Origin: Neolentinus lepideus HHB14362 ss-1
Lineage: Eukaryota > Basidiomycota > Agaricomycetes > Gloeophyllales > Gloeophyllaceae
Assembly (NCBI GenBank): GCA_001632425.1
Contig: KV425559.1
Location: 251,472 to 315,471, forward strand
DNA length: 64,000 nt
Direction of reading: 5' to 3'
Program-made: the position numbers and the translations under genes
Shown: piece after piece, positions 46,976 to 56,840 of the stretch
Position numbering within the stretch: the stretch's first letter is position 1
Layout of the letters: each line of letters begins with the position of its first letter
The notes under the pieces: generated by a model
What the model was told of the DNA's origin: nothing
What the model saw: the letters and a program-made list of their open reading frames with translations, nothing else
The model's database searches: none

Positions 46976-49319
46976 TCAGTGCGGGAGCGCCGCCGCCGCG
47001 CGCGCCTCGCGCCGCCTCCGCCCCAGCGCGCTCTCGACGCCAAAGAGCTTCGTCCGGCCCTACCCACGCGTGAGAGTGGGGAGAAGTAGATTGTTAGCGA
47101 GGGTGCGGACAAGTGGATTGTTAACGAGTGCAAACAAGTGGGATGTTAGAGAGAGTAGGGGAGTGGATTGTTAACGAGTGTAGAGTGCAGACAAAGGAAA
47201 GACACGAGCTCACCTCTTTGAACTTCATGTAGATGAGCGTCGCGATGACTGCGAGCCAGTAGAATACGTAGGAGAGGACCGAGCCGTCTGGTAGTTGGGT
47301 GGTTAGCGTTTGTGTCTCTCCTACTTCCTGCCAAAGAATGGATGAAGAGGAGGAGCAGAAAGAGGAAAAGGAGGAGCAGAAAGAGGAGGAGGAGCAGGAG
47401 GAGGAAAAGGAGCAGGAGGAACAGGAAAAGGAGCAGGAGGAGCAGGAACAGGAGAAAGAGAAAGAGCACAAAACCCAAGAACAACAGAACAAGCAAGAAG
47501 CCACCTACACGTCGCACTATTCGTCCACCCAAATATCGCGCCAAAGATGAGCCACCCCTCGCCGTCGACGGTGTTCTCGGGGTTGCAGCAGTCGAGGTGC
47601 CACACGCTCGTGCGCACGTCGAACGNNNNNNNNNNNNNNNNNNNNNNNNNNNNNNNNNNNNNNNNNNNNNNNNNNNNNNNNNNNNNNNNNNNNNNNNNNN
47701 NNNNNNNNNNNNNNNNNNNNNNNNNNNNNNNNNNNNNNNNGGGGAGAGGGGAGGAGGAGATGGGGGGAAGGGAAGGGGGAAATAAGGAAATGGGACGCAC
47801 AGATTATTGAACGCATTCTCCTGGAGCGCCCACACGGCCTTGGACCACAGCCCCGCACCGATGAGGAGGAGGAAGTTGGTCATCACGACTAGGAACACGC
47901 GGAGCGCTGTAATTTAATAAAACAGTCGTCAGCGTTTTTCGCATTAGAGAAGAACCTCTTTTGATGAAAGAAATATGCATCTTAGCGAACCCAACCCCCT
48001 CCCCCCAAAAAACCACATTCCAAGCACCCCAACCCCCCCGCCCAAAAAAAACCCCGTACCCAAAACAAAACCCAAACCAACACTCACTCGTCCGACTCGC
48101 AAACCCGTAAATCAGCCACCCACACACGAGGCCCGTCGCGAGGCCCACGATGGCGGCGATCGGGATCGCGGCGGCGGGCTGGCCGAGGGAGACGCCGCCG
48201 ACGAAGACGACCGCCTCGATGCCCTCGCGGAGCACCGTTATGAGCGGGAGGAGGAGGAGGATGTACCGGGAGGCGAGGGTGCCGCGGTCGACGCCTGTTT
48301 CGGGCGGGGTGGGGGTGTTGGGATGATTATGTGCATGTATTAGACGGATTGTGTGATGTGTTAGACGGATTATGTGCATGTATTAGACGGATTATATGAT
48401 GTATTAGACGGGAGTGTACGCGTTAGAGAAGGATAAAGACGCGGACGCACGTTTGCCGTCGAACGCCTTTTGGAGCTTGACGCGCCACTTTGCTTTGGCG
48501 CGGTCGAGCTTGAGCATGGTGACGCCCATGGCGAAGATCATGAGGGAGGCGATGAGCTCGAAGATGCCTGGGGGGGGTGGGGTTAGCGGGGTGTGTGTGA
48601 GGAATGATAACAAGGGAGGACGGTGTAGCGGGTACGATGAGAATGACGGCGTATCGGGTAAGATGAGAATGACAGAATAACGGGTAAGACGAGAATGGCA
48701 GCATAACGGGTAAGATGAGAATGACGGTACGATAAAATAATAGCATAACGGGCCCGATGAAAACGGCAGAACAACACAAACGACAAACGACAACCAAAAC
48801 CAAAACTAACCAACTCACCCTCCCACAGCTCCTCGGACTTGGCCCACAGGTCGCTCGCCTGCGTGAACCACACGGCGATGAAGGCGGCGCCGATGGCGAG
48901 CGCGAGGAAGAGGCCGATCGCGCCGCCGATGAAGATCTGGGCGGGGGGAAGGGAGGGGGGAAGGTGAGAGGGAGGGGAAGGGAAGGGAAGGAAAGAGAGT
49001 CAGCGGGGAAGGAGAAGGGCAAGGGGAACGAACGCACCTGCAGCCGCAGCTTCTTAATCAGCCTCTTCGTATCCACCACGACCTCCTCGCCTTCCTCGCT
49101 CGAGCTGTCCTCTCTCTTGCTGTCCTCGTCCTCGCGCCTAAGCTCGGCGACCGCGTCTTCCGGCGGCTTGTCATCATCCCTTGGAGTGCCGACGCGCGCC
49201 GGGTCCTCCTTGACGATCTGCTCGACGAGGCCGAGGAGCACCGAGACGATGATGGCGGCCTCGAGGGTCTCGCGCCAGACGATGAAGAAGATGGGGACGG
49301 AGAAGAGGTTGCGGGCCAT
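46976..49319 (-). CDS. FTR1: High-affinity iron permease Ftr1, copy b (interrupted by an assembly gap)
   Basis: Paralogue of FTR1a with the same function. Exons: 49319-49038, 48936-48819, 48567-48451, 48294-48088, 47906-47801, an exon partly lost in the N run and ending at 47509, then 47287-47214 and 47059-46976. Motifs: MARNLFSVPIFFIVWRETLE, REGIEAVVF (second REGLE motif, Ile for Leu), IFIGGAIGLFLALAIGAAFI, DVRTSVWHLDCCNPENT, GSVLSYVFYWLAVIATLI. Two coding blocks equal FTR1a exons 2 and 3 in length (235 and 207 nt), but the first is split by an extra intron and another intron interrupts the NAFNN region. The acidic loop differs (EDEDSKREDSSSEEGEE). About a dozen or more codons fall in the gap, so integrity there is unknown. 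Introns are long and rich in C/T on the sense strand. Confidence 0.9.
47626..47740. other. Assembly gap (run of N) inside FTR1b
   Basis: The run of N lies in a pyrimidine-rich intron of FTR1b and removes the neighbouring exon start. Low-complexity flanks (GGGGAGAGGGGAGGAGGAG) probably caused it. Confidence 0.95.
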
Positions 49320-49837
49320 CGTGCGTGCGGCGGGATCGTTGGGTGCTCGCGTTTATGTACGACCGTAGGGTAAACGGTTCTCGGGTCGGAAATAAAATAA
49401 AACAAAACAGGCCCCCCAGAACGGGCGGTGGACTTCCTTTTGAGAGCGCCCATCATGGCTCAGGGGAGTGGTTGTGAGCGGGATTCTAGTAGCTAGCTGG
49501 GTACGCGGAGCTCGCTTGCTTATCTGATATGATGCCGATCGTGATATGATCCAAGCGGCTGATATGATAAGATTGAGTAAAAGGGGACTTTCGCAGGAGT
49601 TATTTAAATAAATTGAAATGAGGGCAATATATTTCGTGGTTAACGGTGAAGGACAATGGCACACCGAATCGAGAATTTGAAACCACGTCTTGGCATATGT
49701 ATATAGGAAACCAGCCCACGTCCTCGGAATTGCAATCCAGAAAAGCACACGCACCCGTCGTCACCCGCTGTGCTCAAGTGTACCGGCGGGTTCGTGTAAC
49801 TTAAAGGCCTTGATGGAGAAGTGGACACTGAGTGTGA

Positions 49838-49975
49838 ACGCTGCGTCTGGAAGAGACGTGCATCCCAGGTGTTTGGAAGAGACGTGCATACCTGACGCTT
49901 GGGAGAGACACGAGTTCCTGAAGCTTGGGAGACGCATGTATCCCTGGCGCCTGGAGATCCACGAGTCCGGAGTGA
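49838..49975. repeat. Degenerate tandem array, about 27-bp unit, five copies
   Basis: Units read like TTGGAAGAGACGTGCATACC, with later copies more diverged. It is within the FTR1b/FET3 divergent promoter region. Confidence 0.6.
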
Positions 49976-50089
49976 CGCTTGGGGAGTCCCTAACGCCCCA
50001 CCAACTCGGGGACACGCCATATACCACATCACTCTTGCCTCTGAGCTACGCACCGAAAAATAGAAAGGCACCGACGCCCCTCCCTCTTG

Positions 50090-50171
50090 GATACATGCCT
50101 ACTTGCGGGTCAAGGCGATACATGCCTACTTACAGGTCAAGGCGATACATGCCCTGCTTACAGGTCAAGAC
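50090..50171. repeat. Tandem array, 27-bp unit, three copies
   Basis: Three units beginning GATACATGCC and ending GGTCAAGGC or GGTCAAGAC, with few differences. It lies within the same divergent promoter region. Confidence 0.85.
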
Positions 50172-50464
50172 GGAAGGCAGCGGCAGCTAGAACGAGTGCA
50201 CTGTAGCATCGGTCACGAGTCGGGCCATGGTTGCAGAACCGCACTGTGTGATTGGCAGGGCCTGTGGGAGGGGAAGCGACGGAGGAAGTGTGCGTAACAC
50301 CGTGACGTTATGGGGCGCGGGGGCTGTAGCTGTCGTATTAATGCGTCGCCTTTGCCCTCGCTCGCCCACTTTCTCTGCTCTACTCTGCTCAGAAGGTGAG
50401 ACCTATTTCTATTTTCGTGTTTACGGTTTATTTTCGTCGACGCGGGTATAATAACGTTCTATTT

Positions 50465-50473
50465 ATCTGATAA
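50465..50473 (+). promoter_or_regulatory. ATCTGATAA, candidate iron-GATA site 1 of FET3
   Basis: Exact match to ATCWGATAA, about 193 bp before the FET3 ATG. Such sites are bound by SreA/Sre1/Urbs1-type repressors in other fungi; binding here is inferred. Confidence 0.6.
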
Positions 50474-50523
50474 CCCTCTGCACGCGGCCAGGCACTCGTC
50501 GATCGCATCGGGGACGCTGCGTT

Positions 50524-50532
50524 ATCTGATAA
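50524..50532 (+). promoter_or_regulatory. ATCTGATAA, candidate iron-GATA site 2 of FET3
   Basis: Second exact match, about 134 bp before the ATG. The 59-bp spacing to site 1 and shared orientation support a paired operator. Confidence 0.6.
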
Positions 50533-50629
50533 ATTTTTGGATCGCCCAGCCATAACCGTTAACCCTGCGTACGTCAAAACCGCCAATATTAATTGAACAC
50601 CCCCAACACCCCGCCCTGAATAAGAATCT

Positions 50630-50635
50630 TATATA
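50630..50635 (+). promoter_or_regulatory. TATA-like box of FET3
   Basis: TATATA within CTTATATACC, about 31 bp before the ATG. If it is used, the 5' UTR must be very short. Confidence 0.35.
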
Positions 50636-50665
50636 CCCCCTCCTTCGCCCCGACCCGCCGCCACG

Positions 50666-53600
50666 ATGCTGCTGCTGCTGCTGCTACTGCCCGCACTCGC
50701 CGCGCGCGCCGCCGTGCACGAGCTGTGGTGGAACCTCACGTATGTCGAGAACGCCATCCCCGACGGGCTCAAGGAGCGCCGCGTCGTCGGCGTGAATGGA
50801 TCTTGGCCGTGCGTCCCTGCCTCTCTCGCTCTCACTTCCGAGCTGACCACCCCACCCCGATGCAGACCCCCGCCCATCGACGTGACGACCAACGACACCC
50901 TCGTCGTGCACGCGCTCAACAGCCTCGACGACGTCGCGACGCTGCACCACCACGGCATGTTCTTCAACTCGACGAGCTGGATGGACGGCGCGCTGGGCGT
51001 GAGTCATTGGTGGGTGCCCTCGTTGCCTGCTGTGTTTCCGTTGATTGATTCGATCCTTCCTCGACGCAACTCCAACTGCCTGTTTACGTGTGCGCTGAAT
51101 TTGGCGTTACCCTCTCCTTACACAGCGGCATCCCCCCCGGCGACTCCTTCACGTACACCGTCGCCATTAACGAGTCTAACCAGTGGGGCACGTACTGGAT
51201 CCATTCGCATGCCATGGTACGTCTAGTTTGGTTTTTTATCGAGTTTCCTTTCTTTCTGCGGGGCGTGGTTGGTTGATGTTTCGTGTCGTGGTTGGTCGAT
51301 GTTTCGTGTCGTGGTTGGTCGACGTTTCGTGTCGCGGTCTCGAGGACGCAGCGGCGTGTCCTTCTGAGCTCTTACTATTTTATCATGTCTTCTCCTCCCC
51401 ATCTCACCTCCTTCTCCCATCACCTCCTCCTTCCCAAATCCCCTTGCTAATCCCACTCCCCAGGGCCAATACGTCGACGGCCTCCGCGGCCCCGTCGTCA
51501 TCCACCCGCCCGAGGAGGTGTACGACGTCGACGACGAGTGGACGATCGTGCTCGGTGGGTCCTGTTCCTTCTCACCTTCTCCCCACTTCTCCCACTTCTC
51601 CCTTCCTCTCCCTTCCTTCCCTTCCCCTCCCTTCCTTCCCTTCCCCTCCCTTCCTTCCCTTCCCCTCCCTTCTCTCCCTTTCTCTCTCTTCCCTCCTCCT
51701 CTCTCCCTTCCCTCCCTCCCCTCCTCCCCTCTCCCCTCCCCTCTCCTCCCCGCGCAACCCTCACTAACCCGCATCCCGCAGGCGACTGGTACCACGACGA
51801 GCACTCGGTGCTCATTAAGCAGTTCATCAGCATCGCGAACCCAGGCGGCGCGGAGCCCGTGCCGGGTGAGTGCTTCGTTCCCCTCCTCCTCCTCTTCCCC
51901 TCCTCCCCTCCCTCCTCCTTTCTTCCTCCTCCTCTTCTTTCCCTTCCCCTCCTCCTCCCCTTCTCCCTTTCTCCCCACCTCCCTCCCCCCCCTCCCCTCC
52001 TCCCAACCACACACACCAACTAACCCCCCCCCCTTTAGACGCCGCCCTCCTGTACTTCGCGCACAACGGCACCTACCTCCCGCCCATCCCGGGGACGACG
52101 CCGCGCAGCTGGGTGACGGGCGACGTGGGGTACAACGAGAACGCGACGGTGAGCTGGGAGGCGGGGCGGCGGTATCGGTGAGTGGTTGGGGTTTTTTGGG
52201 TTTGGGGTGAGGGGTGAGGGGGTCGAGTCTTGGTCTTGAGCTCGCGGTTCTCTCGTTTTGAATTCGCGTTTCTCTCGTCTTGAGCTCGCGTTTCTCTCGT
52301 TTTGAGCTCGCGGTTCTCTCGCCTCCTCCCGCGTACATCTGCATCTCACCTCCCCGCACGGTATCTAACGACCCCCCCCCCCCAGGTTGCGCATCATCAA
52401 CACCTCCTCGTTCGCGGGGTTCTACTTCTGGATCGACGGGCACGATATGCAGATTATCGAGGCGGACGGGGTGGGTCGTCGTCTTCTTTTCACTTGCGCT
52501 TTTCCTCGTCCTCGCTCCTTCCTACCAAGCACCCGAACGCCAATAACCCTTCCTTCCCCCCTTCCCCTCCCTCTCTTCCCTCCCTTCCCTTCCCTCCCTC
52601 CCTCCTCCTCCCCCCACCCCAAAACACCCCTAACCCCCCCCCCAGACCGACACCGCCCCGCAACCCGTCTCCATGCTCTCCCTCGCCGTCGCGCAGCGCT
52701 ACTCCGTCCTCGTCTACGCACGCAACGACTCCGCGGCCGACGCCAAGAACTGGGCGATCCACGCGAACATGGACACGGTCATGTTCGACACGGTGCCGGA
52801 TACGCTGAACCCGAGTGAGTTTTGCTCTTCTCCCGTCCCAGCCCAACCAAAAGTAAAAGTAACCGAGTCTCATAACACTAACGCCCCACGCCCCCCCAGA
52901 TGTCACCTCATCCATCTCCTACACCACCCCGCCCGGCTCGCTCTCCGAAATAACACAGCTCGCGCCCGTGCCCGCGTACGTCGACGTGAACGACACCGCG
53001 CTCGTGCCCGTGCGCCCCGCGCCGCAGCTCCCGCCCGCGGACCAGACTCTCGAGCTCGAGGTGTCTTTTGACACGATGCAGGACGGGACGAACCACGCGA
53101 TGTTTAATTTGGTTACGTGAGTGGCTTGGTCTGTCTTCTTTCTCTCTGGCGTGTCTGGTTTGTCTTTGTGTGTGTGTGTCTTCTGTCTTTGCTGTTTGCG
53201 GAGAAGGAAAAGGATAGGAAAGGGCAATGCTGACGACAGGACAGGTACAACTCCCCGCTGGTCCCGGCGGTCTTCTCGGAGCTCTCGATGGGCGCGAACG
53301 CGACGATCGCGGCGGCGTACGGACCGCAGAGCTTCGTGGTGGACCACCTGCAGGTGGTGGATATCGTGCTGAAGAATGGGGATTCGGGGAAGCATCCGTT
53401 GTGAGTGCTTTTGTTGGGTGCATTGCGTAATTGCTTCTTACTCACCCTCCGCCCGTCGCCCTCTTACTCACCCTCCACCCTCTTACTCGCCCTCCGCCCT
53501 CTTACTCGCCCTCCGCCCTCTTACTCACCCTCCGCCCTAACTCAACCCTCGCCCCTTACCCATCCCTCCGCCCTTACCCAACCCCCGCCAGCCACCTGCA

Positions 53601-54322
53601 CGGCCACCAGTTCCAGCTCATTGGCCGCGCGACGGACTACACCTCCTCCGACCCCGCGCTGAACCCGCCGCTCGACGAGGGCGCGGCGAACCCGATGCGC
53701 CGCGACACCGTCCTCGTCCCGTCGGGCAGCTCGGCGACGATGCGCATCCGAGCCGATAACCCCGGCGTGTGGCTCTTCCACTGTACGCACCGTCCCCCCC
53801 GTTCATTCGAGCTGATTGTTTACTGATTCACTTGTCTACTCGTGCTCGTGTACAGGCCACATCGAGTGGCACCTGGAAGTCGGGCTCGCGATCCAGCTCG
53901 TGGAGGCGCCGCTCGTCGCGCAGGAGCGCGACACGGTGCCGCAGTGGATGTACGACCAGTGCGCGGCGTCGGGGCAGCCGTACAGCGGGAACGCCGCGGG
54001 GCACCAGGACCCGTACGACTTGGCGGGGCTCCCGGTGGGCCCGTACCCGCAGAACAACGGGTGGCATGCGCGGGGCATTGGGGCGATGTTTGGGTGAGTG
54101 CTCTTGCTCTTGCTGCTAGATAGATGGTGGCTGATGGGTGGTGGTTGTAGGTGCGTGCTGACGGCGGTGATTGGGATGGCGACGGTGACGTGGTACTCGT
54201 TTGGCGGGAACTTGACGGACGAGGAGGTGGAGCAGGAGACGAGGGAGCGGCAGGCGGCCAAGGCGGAGCGGGGGAGGTTCTGGGGCCTCGAGAAGGCGGT
54301 CAGGAATATCAGGGCGTCTTGA
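50666..54322 (+). CDS. FET3: Fet3-type multicopper ferroxidase
   Basis: Oxidises Fe(II) to Fe(III) at the cell surface for Ftr1. Thirteen exons: 50666-50808, 50866-51009, 51126-51216, 51464-51554, 51782-51865, 52039-52177, 52386-52470, 52646-52814, 52900-53116, 53245-53400, 53592-53782, 53856-54093, 54151-54322, giving 639 aa. A signal peptide (MLLLLLLLPALAARA) leads to the first copper motif LHHHGMFF, then WIHSHAMGQYVDGLRGP, HPFHLHGHQ and HCHIEWHLEVGLA, which together supply the type 1 and trinuclear copper ligands. DWYHDEH follows the usual ferroxidase layout. Near the C-terminus a membrane anchor (CVLTAVIGMATVTWYSF) and a charged cytosolic tail mark Fet3 rather than laccase. Several introns are expanded by C/T tracts. 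It diverges from FTR1b and no lesion was seen. Confidence 0.96.
51555..51781 (+). repeat. Pyrimidine-rich low-complexity intron of FET3
   Basis: The 227-bp intron between exons 4 and 5 consists largely of CCCTTCC- and CCCTCCC-type repeats. Similar tracts occur in the introns at 51866-52038 and 52471-52645. Long open frames crossing them are composition artefacts. Confidence 0.85.
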
Positions 54323-54630
54323 GGCTCTGGACTTTGCGAGATGCTGATGCTGGTAGAGTAAAACGATTAGTGGTTATGTTCCTTTTGTGACCTTGTGTAT
54401 TTGTTCTGGATTAGTAGTAAACGACCGTGCGCATGATCGATCCAAAAATCTTTCTGGAGTGTGAATGAGAAAGCGCAAGGCTCCTGCAGATTGAAGGTAA
54501 AGCCACCTGCACTGGACGCGCGATGGAGACGATCAATGGCGTTTTCAACAGACATTTAAAGCTGAGTGGTAGGTACAGGTATTGTGATACTGCTTGTTAC
54601 TTGAGATGTACACTTCTTCCTCCTGTTCAG
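54323..54630. other. Convergent intergenic region holding direct-repeat copy 1
   Basis: Between the FET3 3' end and the 3' end of the ABM-like gene. Most of it (54419-54608) is one copy of a direct repeat. No coding evidence. Confidence 0.6.
54419..54608. repeat. Direct repeat, copy 1
   Basis: Starts AAACGACCGTGCGCATGATC and ends TACTTGAGATG. Shares long identical blocks (for example ATTTAAAGCTGAGTGGT, GTACAGGTATTGTG) with 55657-55852 in the same orientation. Confidence 0.85.
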
Positions 54631-55386
54631 CTAGTACTTCTTAACCTTGCCATGGGCAAGCTTGATGTCGGCGAGCTCCTTGATGGATGCGAGCACCTGC
54701 TTCGCCTCTTCTGGCGCGTTCGAGATAACCTCGGTGTGCTCCTATATTCACAGCATTGATATCCCGACACAGCACACTCATCGCCAGAGATGGAACGCAC
54801 CTCCACAGACGCCCAGCCAAAAGTCAGCACCAACGTGTCCTCCTTCTCGATCGTGGGCCCCCATGCCGACAGGCCCCGGCTCGTAAGCTGGTCAAGCAAG
54901 GGCGCAACCTGCTCCTTCGTCTTGCCCGGCTTCAGGGTGATGAAGGCGACCTCGGTGACGGGCGCCTCGAGGACCGGAGTCGGGTTCTTGGTGAACCTGA
55001 CGTGAATCATCTCAAAGGGGCCGCCCACAGCGGGCTTGAGCGTCTCGATGAGCTTGGCGTAGACCGGGGCGTTCATCAGGGCGACGTGGTGCTCGTAGCT
55101 TTGCCATACTGGAAGGGGATGAGGGCGATGCAGCAAAAGGGGCAAGGCGTACGTACAAACGAAGAAATAGCCCTGAGAAGCGTCCTCGATCTGCGGGCCA
55201 TGGTAGGTGCTAAGGGATTTGGGAGTGGGTTAGTTACGAGCGCTCCGGTGTCATCACAGCAAACACGCACCTGATCTTTCCGTCCGTAGCATCCAGAATC
55301 TCAATCAGCCCTTTCAAAACACCCTGGTCCTTCTGGTAGGCCTCGGACGAGGTGAAAGTAACGAGCTCAATGACTGGCAGCGACAT
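54631..55386 (-). CDS. Small ABM-like (dimeric alpha/beta-barrel) protein
   Basis: The product starts MSLPVIELVTFTSSEAYQ at 55386 and ends KLAHGKVKKY with TAG at 54631-54633. Four exons are visible: about 55386-55270, a short one near 55205 (TYHGPQIEDASQGYFF), about 55110-54800 and about 54740-54631. Two similar halves of roughly 100 residues each carry an aromatic W-x-S/A motif (WQSYEHHVALMN; GWASVEEHTEVI), as in antibiotic-biosynthesis-monooxygenase or stress-responsive A/B-barrel proteins of fungi. These usually bind small ligands, and the substrate here is unknown. The gene is converging with FET3 and flanked on both sides by a direct repeat. No lesion seen. Confidence 0.7.
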
Positions 55387-56840
55387 CGTGGGTTTGCAAA
55401 GTCGGATATCGAATCCCTGGCCATGTCGATCTCATTTATATATTCTTGATAACAAAGAACCAAGGCCTAGGGTAGATTAGTGATGAATACGCAATATTCG
55501 CGGCAGTTGTTCTGATGCCCTTCTGGGATTGTGTTTAGGCATCCCTCACGGTCATACAGAGTGAGTCAAGATTGACTTTGACTCGCTACAGTAATTTTCG
55601 TTTTCTTTAGCACGATTGCCCACATCTTTGGCGGTATTTTGGAACAGTAAACGTTTAAACGACCGTGCGCATGATCCCAAAATCTTTCTGGAGTGTGAAT
55701 GAAACGTGCAAGGCTTCTGCAGGTTGGATGACAATGAAGGTAAAGGCACCTGCGCTAGATACGCAACGAGAACGATCAATATCGTTTTCAACCGACATTT
55801 AAAGCTGAGTGGTCGGTACAGGTATTGTGGTTACTGCTTGTTACTTGAGATGCAAGGGGCGGACACCGGGAGATGCCGAGACCCTATGTAGGGGGCGCCT
55901 CGGACGTCCTTAACGGAGATTTATTTTTTGATCAATAAATGATTTCTCACGGCTTCTTGCTACAGATATGGGCCGTTTTCAGGTAAAATTCAGGTATATA
56001 AATATATATAAATGGTGACACATAACATGTTTCCATAGTGCACTGCCTAGACCTCGGTCACAGTACTAGTGACAGAAAATATTGGGCGACATTACACGCC
56101 GGTGACATGGGGGCAGTTATACTATAGGTGTGGACATAGAGATCTCTAACTGAGTTTGAAATATAGTTCGGACTTTGAAGCTCGTATACTTGATTCGGGT
56201 AGGACTTTCACACTTGTGGCACTTCAGCCACAGGTCATTTTCGAGCTTTTGCATGTCATTACTGAGCACAGGTCCTTCAGACTGGGGTAGGTAGATCTTG
56301 ATTGTGTACTGGGGGCCATTGAAGTGTAAGATTCCAAGAATTGTGCTGAAAAATGTATGATTTGATGCTTTTAACACTTCTTTTACAATGTATATGGCAA
56401 TGAAATGTCCGGGTACCTTGACACAGAATACACAACAGGTCATCGCACAGCGGGAATGGACCCAGGTCAAGTGAGTTCAGTCTGCTTTATGGCACATTTT
56501 TCAGGATCCAGTGCAGTAGCGCCGCGACAAAATTCGCAATTTTGGTACAATTACAGGTACAGGAACTACATTCTGAGCAGAGTATTCAGTGTATCAGAAC
56601 TGATAAGAGCAGTGCAGGTGTGTGATCCCTGATCTTATCAAACAGGCTGATAATTATGATGGTCCAATTGCACTTAAAATGGAAATGAGTACATAAGCAG
56701 ACTGTGCTCACATCAGCACATTGTCACATGCACACACAGTGCTGTCGAGCACACATACTCTGCCAGCAAGCACACAAAGCCTGTATGTGCTAGTCTAGAA
56801 TATGCACTTATGAACTTGTCCAGGTACTCTATGACTCCAA
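55387..56840. other. Intergenic with direct-repeat copy 2 and start of the relic zone
   Basis: The left 270 bp form the promoter of the ABM-like gene. 55657-55852 is the second copy of the direct repeat. From about 55920 the sequence becomes AT-rich and low in CpG. A minus-strand frame (56470-56117, about 117 codons, with CHKCESPTRIKYTSF) is unrecognised and probably belongs to a decayed element. Confidence 0.5.
55657..55852. repeat. Direct repeat, copy 2
   Basis: Same orientation as 54419-54608, about 1.24 kb apart, with scattered differences and small indels. The pair brackets the ABM-like gene exactly. Confidence 0.85.

Larger units (their letters stand above)
49320..50665. promoter_or_regulatory. 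Divergent promoter region shared by FTR1b and FET3
   Basis: No gene is supported in this 1.35 kb. FTR1b-proximal GATA words occur at 49522-49530 (ATCTGATAT) and 49565-49571 (TGATAAG). FET3-proximal exact ATCTGATAA sites lie at 50465-50473 and 50524-50532, and a TATATA box at about 50630. Two tandem arrays (49838-49975 and 50090-50171) occupy the middle. Confidence 0.65.

Noticed and set aside
47146..47898. Frames crossing the run of N, including a Leu/Phe-rich one
   Set aside because: The N run cannot be translated, and the Leu/Phe part is a pyrimidine-rich intron read through.
50090..50171. Possible CRISPR-like array
   Set aside because: Units are directly adjacent without spacers, in a eukaryotic genome; it is a plain tandem repeat.
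51498..52443. Long open frames on both strands across FET3 introns, rich in Ser/Pro/Leu or Arg/Glu/Gly
   Set aside because: They arise from C/T-repeat introns without stops and overlap the well-supported FET3 exons.
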